Below are positions 13,914-19,862 of a stretch of 20,720 bases of DNA, one piece after another. The stretch comes from a virus, in the IMG/VR virus record IMGVR_UViG_3300025881_000108, positions 1 to 20,720 of that record. The stretch is one strand, 5' to 3'. The stretch's first letter is position 1. The number at the start of each line of letters is the position of its first letter. The position numbers and the translations under genes are program-made. The notes beneath the pieces are model-generated. The model made no database searches, was not told where the DNA came from, and saw only the letters and a program-made list of their open reading frames with translations.

Positions 13914-14167
13914 CTGAACTTACTTTCTAGATGTGTCAGATGCTCTTGACACCACTCTTCGATCTCCATCTTTGCGGGTATGATCTCTGACTCCCTGTAT
14001 CCGAACCCTAGGCAGATGCTATGGAATCGCTCTCCGAACTTCTTAGGTCCCATCAATGCGTCATCGCCATCCTGGGTGTATCCATCAAGGTAGTCTCCCT
14101 TGGTATAGGCCTCTGTCATGTCGTCGACTATTTCCTCAATCGATTTCAACTGTAATCCTTCGATCAT
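13910..14167 (-). CDS. hypothetical protein
   Basis: 85 residues, acidic, predicted helical at the N-terminus (IEEIVDDMTEAYTKGDYLDG) with a C-terminal segment holding two cysteines. No family recognised. Overlaps the upstream gene by one base (TAATG) and the downstream gene by four, so it is read as part of one operon. Confidence 0.6.
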   Translation of the reverse strand: MIEGLQLKSIEEIVDDMTEAYTKGDYLDGYTQDGDDALMGPKKFGERFHSICLGFGYRESEIIPAKMEIEEWCQEHLTHLESKFR

Positions 14168-14409
14168 TATCTAACTATGCCTTTCTGCATGATCTCATGG
14201 TGATCCAATGCGTCTGTGAACTTTGTGGGTTCTGTAGGCACTCTGTCTGTGATATCGTAGTTGTGGATTTTTAGAACCTTCTTCATGTTCTCCACAGCCT
14301 CTAATCTATTTGTTCTTGTTGGAAAACTTGAATCAGATAAGTCTAATTTAATCTTATTGAACAGGTCCATCAACTGGTCTATTTCTTTTTTGTTTAAGTG
14401 TTCTGACAT
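14167..14409 (-). CDS. hypothetical helical protein
   Basis: 80 residues, charged and largely helical, beginning MSEHLNKKEIDQLMDLFNKI; no family recognised. A very strong Shine-Dalgarno (AAAGGGAGGA) lies 6 bases before the ATG, so this is the best-supported start of the minus-strand set. It is transcribed from the promoter at 14519-14546. Confidence 0.65.
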   Translation of the reverse strand: MSEHLNKKEIDQLMDLFNKIKLDLSDSSFPTRTNRLEAVENMKKVLKIHNYDITDRVPTEPTKFTDALDHHEIMQKGIVR

Positions 14410-14513
14410 TATATTTCCTCCCTTTGGTTGTTAATGATTACCGCAAGTGCCTTCTTCAATGCCTCTGACGAGGACTGATATGAGATCTTCAGCACCTGCA
14501 ACCTTGTAATCAT
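14409..14513 (-). CDS. possible 34-residue leader ORF
   Basis: A short frame beginning MITRLQVLKI ends in TAATG, sharing one base with the strong start at 14409, as real phage genes often do. Its ATG falls at the expected transcription start (about 14512), so it could only be translated without a leader. The other genes here with near-leaderless starts keep this possible; chance is equally likely. Confidence 0.3.
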   Translation of the reverse strand: MITRLQVLKISYQSSSEALKKALAVIINNQREEI

Positions 14514-14518
14514 AATTC

Positions 14519-14546
14519 ATTTTAGCACGGATACCTATACCGTCAA
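14519..14546 (-). promoter_or_regulatory. sigma-70-like promoter of the three-gene minus-strand operon
   Basis: TTGACG (14541-14546) and TAAAAT (14519-14524) on the minus strand with a 16-base spacer: the same -35 and spacer length as the three plus-strand operon promoters. It is divergent from the promoter at 14663. Confidence 0.6.
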
Positions 14547-14580
14547 CCAGGTGAATATATATAATAATAATGTAGACATC

Positions 14581-14591
14581 ATATAGTGCCA
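14581..14591 (+). repeat. dispersed repeat, core copy (ATATAGTGCCA)
   Basis: The 11-base core of the dispersed 17-mer, in the divergent intergenic region. A related 13-mer, TACTAGATATAGT, lies 16 bases downstream at 14607-14619 and recurs at 18676-18688. Apart from these and the two promoters, nothing else is seen in the 14514-14723 gap. Confidence 0.6.
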
Positions 14592-14662
14592 CTCAGTGAG
14601 ACCAACTACTAGATATAGTCTTTGGCAAAAAAACTTCCATTCTATGCGACTTCTAGAGGAGG

Positions 14663-14690
14663 TTGACGCATTACCAATCCATTATATACT
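14663..14690 (+). promoter_or_regulatory. operon promoter 1 (TTGACG-N16-TATACT)
   Basis: -35 at 14663-14668, -10 at 14685-14690. TGCGACTTCTAG at 14645-14656 just upstream is repeated before promoter 2. The -10 region contains a short inverted repeat (TATAT, 5 bases, ATATA). The leader ends in AAGGAGTTGAA with AAGGAG 8 bases before the ATG at 14724. Confidence 0.85.
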
Positions 14691-14723
14691 GAATATACAT
14701 TAACCAAATAAGGAGTTGAAAAA

Positions 14724-15014
14724 ATGTATATGAAGTTGAACAAAATGATCCAAGACATCGGTGTATTGAACAACGATGAATTGAACAAAGTTGTAGAGGC
14801 AGTGAAGTTGAGAAGAAATCAATTACACTTCCAAGATGCTCACAGTTTGAAATTCAGAGATAGAGTATCGTTCCAAGGCAGACACGGTAGAACAGAAACT
14901 GGTACCGTTGAAAAAGTTAAGATCAAATATGTGTTGGTAAGAACAGATGCAGGCCAGAGATGGAATGTACCTGGTTCTCACTTAACATTGATCAAGGAGG
15001 CAGTTGATGCCTAA
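14724..15014 (+). CDS. small phage protein with KOW/SH3-like segment
   Basis: 96 residues. The N-terminal 35 residues are helical; residues 41-91 (SLKFRDRVSF, then TGTVEKVKIKYVLVRTD, then RWNVPGSHLTLI) have the strand-turn pattern of a small SH3/KOW-like barrel, suggesting nucleic-acid or ribosome contact. It is similar in feel to a conserved unknown of marine T4-like phages. First gene after operon promoter 1. Its 3' end overlaps the next gene by 8 bases. Confidence 0.65.
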   Translation: MYMKLNKMIQDIGVLNNDELNKVVEAVKLRRNQLHFQDAHSLKFRDRVSFQGRHGRTETGTVEKVKIKYVLVRTDAGQRWNVPGSHLTLIKEAVDA

Positions 15015-15654
15015 TTGGTGCGATAATCAAATTACTATCACAGGGCCAAACTCTGTGATAGACAAGATAGAGAAGATTGTAAAAGAAGAAAAGGATGGTG
15101 ATGGACTTCTTAATTTTATGAGTCCGATGCCCAAAGAACTAGACGGAACAATGGCACCCAGTTCAGCATCAGACAAGCCACAGCCGATGATAGAAGGCTT
15201 TGATAACTGGTACGACTGGAGATGTGAGAATTGGAGCACCAAGTGGGACGTCAATGAGTTCTACGGTGTGGACAGACAGCACCTAAATGATTCATTAGAC
15301 GAATCTACAATCTCATTTGGGTTCAGTTCAGCCTGGTCACCACCAATAAATGCCTACCAAACATTCATAATGAATATGTCAGAGAAGAATTTGGATGTGT
15401 CCGTGAAGGCGTACTACTACGAAGGTGGATGTGATTTCATGGGGTGTTGGGACAATGGAGATGACGACTGTTATGCTCCAAGCGATTACAAATCAACAGA
15501 TGACTTTTGGCAAGACGGCGTAGGTTCTACCCTGGATGATGTTTTCAACATCACGGAGTCCATGGCGGAGTACGAAGCAGAACAAGAAGCAGAAAAAGAA
15601 GATGTCCATGAGTATGTTAAAGGTCAAGCGATGAACATAGGGGAGGAGGCATAA
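15007..15654 (+). CDS. Api92/YubB-like protein
   Basis: 215 residues from the ATG at 15007; GGAGG lies 7 bases upstream. The N-terminus MPNWCDNQITITGP is the signature of the Api92-like (DUF1281/YubB) group found on phages and plasmids, and FSSAWSPPINAY near residue 100 is the second conserved element (aromatic 'W.PP' loop). The fold is ferredoxin-like; the biochemical role is unknown. A Glu-rich tail of about 30 residues follows. It is linked to its neighbours by overlapping start and stop codons. Confidence 0.8.
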   Translation: MPNWCDNQITITGPNSVIDKIEKIVKEEKDGDGLLNFMSPMPKELDGTMAPSSASDKPQPMIEGFDNWYDWRCENWSTKWDVNEFYGVDRQHLNDSLDESTISFGFSSAWSPPINAYQTFIMNMSEKNLDVSVKAYYYEGGCDFMGCWDNGDDDCYAPSDYKSTDDFWQDGVGSTLDDVFNITESMAEYEAEQEAEKEDVHEYVKGQAMNIGEEA

Positions 15655-15833
15655 TGCCAAAGAAACTTTATAGAGTCCATGCAACCAAAGAGGTTTGGAT
15701 GGAGGCAGACATAGAGGCCAACAGTGAAGATGAAGCATTAAAACTGGCCGAGGAACATCACGGAGAACAGGAGTGGGATGAAAATCACTCTCAAGGTGGT
15801 GACTGGTCATATGACGAAGTGGAGGAACTATAA
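15654..15833 (+). CDS. small acidic protein, possibly DpnD/PcfM-like
   Basis: 59 residues. The ATG shares one base with the previous stop (TAATG) and the site GGGGAGGAGG lies close upstream. The pattern RVHATKEVWMEADIEANSED followed by EALKLAEE resembles the small domain 'y.V.......v.v.A.s.eEA...A' found in phage and plasmid proteins such as DpnD/PcfM; the match is short and tentative. Function unknown. Confidence 0.6.
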   Translation: MPKKLYRVHATKEVWMEADIEANSEDEALKLAEEHHGEQEWDENHSQGGDWSYDEVEEL

Positions 15834-16009
15834 TGACAAGACAAGCGACTGACAAGATATTGGAGATGGTTGAAGAAGGCGTCCTGGACAAGGATACTGT
15901 GATAATGTCGTGCCTGAAGTATATGTCGGAAGACGATGTGGCAGACATGGCTCACTCCAATGAGTTTTTTATCAACGAGGAAGAGTACGATGAGGAGGAT
16001 GAAGAGTAA
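15833..16009 (+). CDS. small acidic conserved phage protein
   Basis: 58 residues. It begins MTRQATDKILEMVEEGVLDK, continues with CLKYMSEDDVADMAHSNEF, and ends in an almost purely Asp/Glu tail. I recall a 'KYMSEDDVADM' motif in small conserved cyanophage proteins of unknown role. Start and stop codons overlap those of both neighbours (TAATG). Strong negative charge could suit a DNA mimic or a binding partner of a basic protein, but this is speculation. Confidence 0.65.
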   Translation: MTRQATDKILEMVEEGVLDKDTVIMSCLKYMSEDDVADMAHSNEFFINEEEYDEEDEE

Positions 16010-16260
16010 TGTGGGAAGATGAATTATTTGACGAGATACAAAAGGGTGACAAGGTCTGGTACTGTGGAGACGAGAACGACGACACGGTGTACGGACCAGC
16101 CAAAGCAATGATGATAGGACCTATGGGTTGGGTCTGTGACAAGGGTGACGGACAACCTATAGTGGTCAACGAAGGCGCCAACTATCTAGGCCATACTCCT
16201 GCTGAGGACAGGGAGCCAGATCACTTTGGTCACTTCATGAACACACACGGAGCAGACTAG
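16009..16260 (+). CDS. hypothetical protein
   Basis: 83 residues, acidic, rich in Trp, Gly and His, probably a small beta domain (KGDKVWYCGDEND, then GPMGWVCDKGDG). No family recognised. It overlaps the previous stop by one base, with a GAGGA site 6-10 bases upstream, and abuts the next gene directly (TAG-ATG). Confidence 0.6.
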   Translation: MWEDELFDEIQKGDKVWYCGDENDDTVYGPAKAMMIGPMGWVCDKGDGQPIVVNEGANYLGHTPAEDREPDHFGHFMNTHGAD

Positions 16261-16944
16261 ATGGCGACCATAGAACAGAAGAAGAAACTGATCAAGACGA
16301 TCAAGAACCCATTCAGGTACTTCAGACTGAACTTCAGTCGATATGGCGGTGAGGTCGCGATGGGCACCATAACCAAGGACCAGTTCGAGTATTGGTACGA
16401 CAACGACGGCTTCGAGGAGTACATGGCCGCGGTGGATTTCGATGCCGATGACGCCAACAAGGAGATACCCAAACGAGCACAGTTCACACACCCGTTCTAC
16501 GAGTACAGTGACATCTGTCACCTGTCAGGACCAGAATGGGCGGGAGGACAGACACTCTATATCGAAGAGGTGAACAAGGACGGCAATCCGATGGACGACG
16601 GTGATGGTGGTTATGTGAAAGACATCCAGCACGACTTCGATGACTTCACGTCACTGGGGGCCACCGTTGAATGTGAGGAGACGCATAACTCCGGTTCCAA
16701 GAGTTGTCAGGACCATTATTATGTGTTCGGACAGTATTTCAACAAGGGTGGTTGGCACACGCCAGACATCATCAAGACAGATGTAGACGGAATACTGATG
16801 GACAAACTCAAGATCCGATACACGGATGCGGACGGATTCAAGGTTTTCAATGAGGTGGAGTATGATGGCGAGATGTACTATCTGGAAGAGGATAGCACCG
16901 GAAAATCGTCAAGTTTCTATGTGATGGAAGGAGATAATCTTTAA
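16261..16944 (+). CDS. conserved-looking phage protein of unknown function
   Basis: 227 residues, acidic, soluble. The segment NFSRYGGEVAMGTITKDQFEYW near residues 24-45 recalls a block seen in unknown proteins of T4-like cyanophages. No catalytic motif identified. It is the last gene of operon 1; 32 bases separate it from promoter 2, with no terminator between, so read-through into operon 2 is likely. Confidence 0.65.
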   Translation: MATIEQKKKLIKTIKNPFRYFRLNFSRYGGEVAMGTITKDQFEYWYDNDGFEEYMAAVDFDADDANKEIPKRAQFTHPFYEYSDICHLSGPEWAGGQTLYIEEVNKDGNPMDDGDGGYVKDIQHDFDDFTSLGATVECEETHNSGSKSCQDHYYVFGQYFNKGGWHTPDIIKTDVDGILMDKLKIRYTDADGFKVFNEVEYDGEMYYLEEDSTGKSSSFYVMEGDNL

Positions 16945-16976
16945 GAAAGTCAATGATCTTGCGACTTCTAGCACGG

Positions 16977-17004
16977 TTGACGCTATTACCAGCCATGTTA
17001 TACT
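16977..17004 (+). promoter_or_regulatory. operon promoter 2 (TTGACG-N16-TATACT)
   Basis: -35 at 16977-16982, -10 at 16999-17004. GCGACTTCTAG (16961-16971) precedes it as in promoter 1. The leader contains AAAGGAG 8 bases before the ATG at 17030. Confidence 0.88.
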
Positions 17005-17014
17005 GAATTATAAC
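16997..17014. promoter_or_regulatory. inverted repeat over the -10, candidate operator
   Basis: GTTATA (16997-17002) and TATAAC (17009-17014) with the 6-base loop CTGAAT. The same 18 bases recur exactly at promoter 3. Position over the -10 and start site suits a repressor site or a 5' hairpin. Confidence 0.6.
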
Positions 17015-17029
17015 AAAGGAGTTGAAAAT

Positions 17030-17422
17030 ATGTATAAAAGAGACCAACACTATAACGAGAAGATTTCTACAGAAGATCTTTACAAAGAATTAGACACTCA
17101 TTACAATGGTGAAACAGACCTAGTTAGGAATTTGATGTCTTATGCAATCACAGACGAACTAATAGAAACAAGACACGAATTATCTTGTGCCAATGAAGAA
17201 CTTTGGTGCCTAAATGATTGGCCCGAAGGTGAAGGATTTGGCAGTTCAGATAGATCAGAATATTTGAGAAGAATCAAAGAGACTGTCGCTTTTGAAAGAT
17301 CATTCCTACAGGCAGAGAATGAGTTGGTGCAGATCAACAAGTTGGAGGAGTCTCCAAAGAATGATACTGTTAGAGCATATATGAAAATGAACGACAAACT
17401 AAAAGAAGGGATGGTGGCATAA
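17030..17422 (+). CDS. hypothetical helical protein
   Basis: 130 residues, acidic, mostly helical (for example LVRNLMSYAITDELIETRHE near 30-50, and a helix around 90-110). No family recognised. First gene after promoter 2 with a strong Shine-Dalgarno; its stop overlaps the next start by one base (TAATG). Confidence 0.65.
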   Translation: MYKRDQHYNEKISTEDLYKELDTHYNGETDLVRNLMSYAITDELIETRHELSCANEELWCLNDWPEGEGFGSSDRSEYLRRIKETVAFERSFLQAENELVQINKLEESPKNDTVRAYMKMNDKLKEGMVA

Positions 17423-17964
17423 TGGCGACTAGAGCGAGGATAGGTATAAAACAGAAGAGCGGAAGAATAATAGCATCGTACCAACATTGGGACGGATACC
17501 CAGGAGGACTAGGATACAACCTATGTGAAAATTGGGAGAACTCAAAGAAGGTCACTGATGCGATCAAGTTAGGTGACAGTAGCAAGTGGGGAGTGATCAT
17601 AGGTGAGAAGCACGACTTCGATGCTGACAGACACGGTTCGGACTTCGAACATATGAATTGCTATTACAACCGAGACAGAGGCGAGAAGGATTGTGGATAC
17701 AAGGTCTACAAGGATGAAGCCGAATACATTGAGAACGGTTTCAGATCAGGAGAACAGTATGTGTACCTTATGAAGGACACAGGCGACAAGGATTACCTTG
17801 GCAATCCGAAGTTCACTTGGTACTATGTGGAGAGCAGATACACTTCAGAAGGCAAGGAAGTGATCGACACTGAATTCAAACCTTTGGAGAGATATGCAAT
17901 TTTAGAACACATCGACATCCTGAAGAGAACATTGGAACAGATGGATGAAAGGAAGGTGGCCTAG
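17422..17964 (+). CDS. phage protein with HWDGYP motif
   Basis: 180 residues. MATRARIGI at the start and YQHWDGYPGGLG at 20-31 define a family of unknown phage proteins that I recognise by this N-terminus. The rest is a mixed domain with many aromatic and acidic residues; no catalytic assignment. Translationally coupled to both neighbours (TAATG before, TAG-ATG after). Confidence 0.7.
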   Translation: MATRARIGIKQKSGRIIASYQHWDGYPGGLGYNLCENWENSKKVTDAIKLGDSSKWGVIIGEKHDFDADRHGSDFEHMNCYYNRDRGEKDCGYKVYKDEAEYIENGFRSGEQYVYLMKDTGDKDYLGNPKFTWYYVESRYTSEGKEVIDTEFKPLERYAILEHIDILKRTLEQMDERKVA

Positions 17965-18153
17965 ATGGTCAGGATTGATTGGAGATACCTCAAGGAGAGA
18001 GGCGACTACAAGGTGGACGAATCCAAGAACAGAGGGTTCAGCCTTGTGGAAGTCGATCAAGAATACGATGTGAAGACGGTGCTGGAATCTTTCTATGAGA
18101 GCATGAAGGAGCCAGTGAAAATTATCAACATAAGAAGAGAGGAAATAATATAG
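17965..18153 (+). CDS. hypothetical small protein
   Basis: 62 residues, charged, probably alpha/beta; no family recognised. The ATG follows the previous stop with no gap, and its TAG shares a base with the GTG of the next frame. The site AAGGAAGGTGG lies just upstream, which supports translation. Confidence 0.6.
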   Translation: MVRIDWRYLKERGDYKVDESKNRGFSLVEVDQEYDVKTVLESFYESMKEPVKIINIRREEII

Positions 18154-18272
18154 TGAGCAAGGTGAAGAAGGTTGCATTATCATTTGGTGATGGAATGTTA
18201 TTCGCTTCGTACACAGTTCTACCAGTGATTGGTATTATGTGGGCGACGGGTATAGTAAGTTTGAACGTATAA
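18153..18272 (+). CDS. 39-residue membrane protein (GTG start)
   Basis: GTG overlaps the previous stop by one base (TAGTG). The protein starts MSKVKK and then has a hydrophobic segment (LFASYTVLPVIGIMWATGIV) long enough to cross the membrane once, with a basic, probably cytoplasmic N-terminus. No family recognised. The good fit between neighbours and the basic-hydrophobic plan favour a real gene. Small phage membrane proteins of this type often modify host envelope functions, but none is shown here. Confidence 0.55.
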   Translation: MSKVKKVALSFGDGMLFASYTVLPVIGIMWATGIVSLNV

Positions 18273-18282
18273 GGAGGGGCAG

Positions 18283-18681
18283 ATGCCCAAGAAAGAAAAG
18301 ATATGGACAATGGGGAACAAGGGTCCGACAGGACCTTGGGTTTGGCACGCCTGGATCAAAGGTGGCAAGAAACCTGTTAGGGTCGTGGCGTTTGATTTAG
18401 AACATATCAAGTGTCAGTTAGAAGGCAAGACGGTGATCAAGGCCGTGAAGCAACCGGAGGAGAAGGATGAGTTCTCATCTGTACCGTTAGGACCAAAGGG
18501 TTCTAAAGTGAACAGACCAGCGGACTATGACAAAGGATTTAAGATATTGAGGGAATGGGTAGACCTAAATGGTGGACCACCGGAGGAGATCAGGGTGAAA
18601 CTTCGTGAACTCTACATAGATTATGAAGTGATAAAGAGAAAAACCACAAGATATAGTGCCAGAAAAAAGAAAAGATACTAG
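18283..18681 (+). CDS. hypothetical basic protein
   Basis: 132 residues with many Lys/Arg and a basic C-terminal tail (TRYSARKKKRY). The first part (GPTGPWVWHAWIKGGKKP, then VVAFDLEHIKC) has Trp-rich strands; no family known. AAGGAGG lies 7 bases before the ATG. The last codons contain a copy of the dispersed 17-mer. The last gene before promoter 3, with no terminator. Confidence 0.6.
   Translation: MPKKEKIWTMGNKGPTGPWVWHAWIKGGKKPVRVVAFDLEHIKCQLEGKTVIKAVKQPEEKDEFSSVPLGPKGSKVNRPADYDKGFKILREWVDLNGGPPEEIRVKLRELYIDYEVIKRKTTRYSARKKKRY
18645..18661 (+). repeat. dispersed 17-mer, copy 2 (inside the end of a CDS)
   Basis: CACAAGATATAGTGCCA, identical to 13256-13272. Here it encodes part of T-R-Y-S-A, whereas in the other gene it encodes part of Q-D-I-V-P, so conservation is at DNA level. 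Confidence 0.75.
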
Positions 18682-18692
18682 ATATAGTGCCA
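18682..18692 (+). repeat. dispersed repeat, core copy next to promoter 3
   Basis: ATATAGTGCCA, 21 bases after the end of the copy in the preceding CDS and 8 bases before the -35. TACTAGATATAGT (18676-18688) overlaps it and also occurs at 14607-14619 before promoter 1. Confidence 0.65.
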
Positions 18693-18700
18693 TTTAGAGG

Positions 18701-18728
18701 TTGACGCTATCCGTTGCCATGTTATACT
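18701..18728 (+). promoter_or_regulatory. operon promoter 3 (TTGACG-N16-TATACT)
   Basis: -35 at 18701-18706, -10 at 18723-18728. It is followed by a leader ending AAGGAGTTGAA and the ATG at 18758. It drives the lysis-ligase operon. Confidence 0.88.
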
Positions 18729-18738
18729 GAATTATAAC
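18721..18738. promoter_or_regulatory. inverted repeat over the -10, candidate operator
   Basis: GTTATA, CTGAAT, TATAAC: identical 18 bases to 16997-17014, in the same place relative to the promoter. Confidence 0.6.
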
Positions 18739-18757
18739 CAAACAAGGAGTTGAACAT

Positions 18758-19144
18758 ATGAATACAATAGAAGAAAACAAAGACCTTTTAAAATTCAATG
18801 CAGAAGGCATACATCCTACAGATATGTTTATCAATGCGAGAGCAAAGGCAGTAGAAGCCGTTGATAAGTTCATGGAAGGCAGAGAGGAACCAATGTACTG
18901 TGGTTTCGCCAATATTTCGATACATCCTGCAAGGGGTAGATTTGTTTCTATCATGAAGAAGGCAGGCATAGGCGATAGCGGTTTCAGAGGCGGATACAGA
19001 ATATCTTATTATGATATTATGCCACAGGATCACCAATATGCTAGAACACAGTCGTTGGACATCAAAGAAATAGCCACAGAGGCTTTCAGAGATGAACTTA
19101 GAAAATATGGTTTGACTGTATATGCAGAAAGCAGAGCAGACTAG
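18758..19144 (+). CDS. conserved-looking phage protein of unknown function
   Basis: 128 residues. A helical N-terminus is followed by a block rich in Gly, Arg and aromatic residues (CGFANISIHPARGRF at 48-62, then SGFRGGYRISYYD at 74-86). Similar 'cGfa.i.i.pa.g.f' proteins are, as I recall, common unknowns in large phages. First gene after promoter 3; its TAG shares one base with the GTG of the hydrolase. Confidence 0.65.
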   Translation: MNTIEENKDLLKFNAEGIHPTDMFINARAKAVEAVDKFMEGREEPMYCGFANISIHPARGRFVSIMKKAGIGDSGFRGGYRISYYDIMPQDHQYARTQSLDIKEIATEAFRDELRKYGLTVYAESRAD

Positions 19145-19731
19145 TGTCAGGAACATTAGAATTCGTTTTACAATCAGCGAGGGCCGTTATGGCCTCGCTG
19201 GCTATGTCCTATGAGGTTGAGACAGGAGTGAGTGTGAACGAACACGAATTGAAGTGTATGGCACAGAACATCTACTTCGAAGGTAGAGCGGAACCCATGA
19301 TGGGCAAGATTGCGATAGGTCATGTGGTAATGAACAGAATTGACGACAAAAGATTTCCAAATACGATTTGTGATGTGGTGCATCAAGGTCCTGTAAGGGA
19401 GTCATGGAAGACAAAGAAAGATCCTACTCTGGCAAAGAAGGACAGAATTTATTATCCAATCAAGCACAGATGCCAATTCAGTTGGTGGTGTGATGGACAG
19501 AAGGACATAATTTGGGCAACATACATGAACGGTGAGGTCATAGAATCAAACATGACAGCCTGGAGAGACAGCATCCATGTCGCATTATTCATCATGAACG
19601 GTGATTATGCGAAGGATCCTACTCACGGTGCGGTGTTCTACTACAACCCCCACATCGCGAATCCAAATTGGGGTAAGATTTACAATGAAACCGCTATGAT
19701 AGGTAATCATAGATTTATGAAGGACAATTAA
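19144..19731 (+). CDS. SleB/CwlJ-type cell wall hydrolase (endolysin)
   Basis: 195 residues. The Hydrolase_2 (SleB) domain runs from about 38 to the end: QNIYFEGRAEP (41-51) with the catalytic glutamate E46, GHVVMNR (59-65), CQFSWWCDG (110-118) and the closing HGAVFYYNPHIANPNW (161-176). Such enzymes cleave the peptidoglycan glycan strand and in phages act as lysis enzymes. The first 23 residues are moderately hydrophobic and might be a signal anchor, but this is weak. The GTG at 19144 overlaps the previous stop; ATGs at 19189 and 19204 are alternatives. A strong hairpin (19175-19200) lies over this region. A small membrane protein follows by one base, forming a likely lysis pair. Confidence 0.85.
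   Translation: MSGTLEFVLQSARAVMASLAMSYEVETGVSVNEHELKCMAQNIYFEGRAEPMMGKIAIGHVVMNRIDDKRFPNTICDVVHQGPVRESWKTKKDPTLAKKDRIYYPIKHRCQFSWWCDGQKDIIWATYMNGEVIESNMTAWRDSIHVALFIMNGDYAKDPTHGAVFYYNPHIANPNWGKIYNETAMIGNHRFMKDN
19175..19200 (+). promoter_or_regulatory. strong RNA hairpin in the 5' part of the hydrolase gene
   Basis: CAGCGAGG (19175-19182) and CC (19184-19185) pair with GG (19191-19192) and CCTCGCTG (19193-19200): 10 bp, one bulged G, a GTTAT loop. It is GC-rich against its surroundings and buries the internal ATG at 19189. No T-run follows, so it is not an intrinsic terminator. Confidence 0.6.
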
Positions 19732-19732
19732 T

Positions 19733-19861
19733 ATGAAAAAGAAAAGAAACAAACTAGAAAGAAAATTAGACGAATACAATCACACAATGGAATTGGTAAG
19801 AACAATCCTACCGATTGCGATATTGGTGATTCAAGTTATAATTTTAATGAAGGTGATATAA
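19733..19861 (+). CDS. 42-residue single-helix membrane protein, holin/spanin candidate
   Basis: It starts MKKKRNKLERKLDEYNHTMEL: a strongly charged, basic, helical N-terminus. Residues 22-42 are a continuous hydrophobic segment (VRTILPIAILVIQVIILMKV). The gene sits one base after the hydrolase stop and ends one base before the ligase start. Size, topology and position beside the lysis enzyme fit a small holin or membrane lysis helper, but no homology is recognised, and other membrane roles are possible. Confidence 0.6.
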   Translation: MKKKRNKLERKLDEYNHTMELVRTILPIAILVIQVIILMKVI

Positions 19862-19862
19862 T

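Noticed and set aside
14547-14662. Possible tRNA or small RNA gene in the divergent gap
   Set aside because: No cloverleaf, no T-loop consensus and no terminator; only repeats and promoter parts are visible.
15493-16521. Minus-strand frames opposite the small early genes
   Set aside because: The plus strand has a chain of overlapping starts and stops with good ribosome sites; the minus frames have none.
18645-18692. Dispersed TGGCACTATAT (reverse strand) as a sigma-54 promoter
   Set aside because: The GG element is present but there is no GC at the required 10-base distance in any copy.
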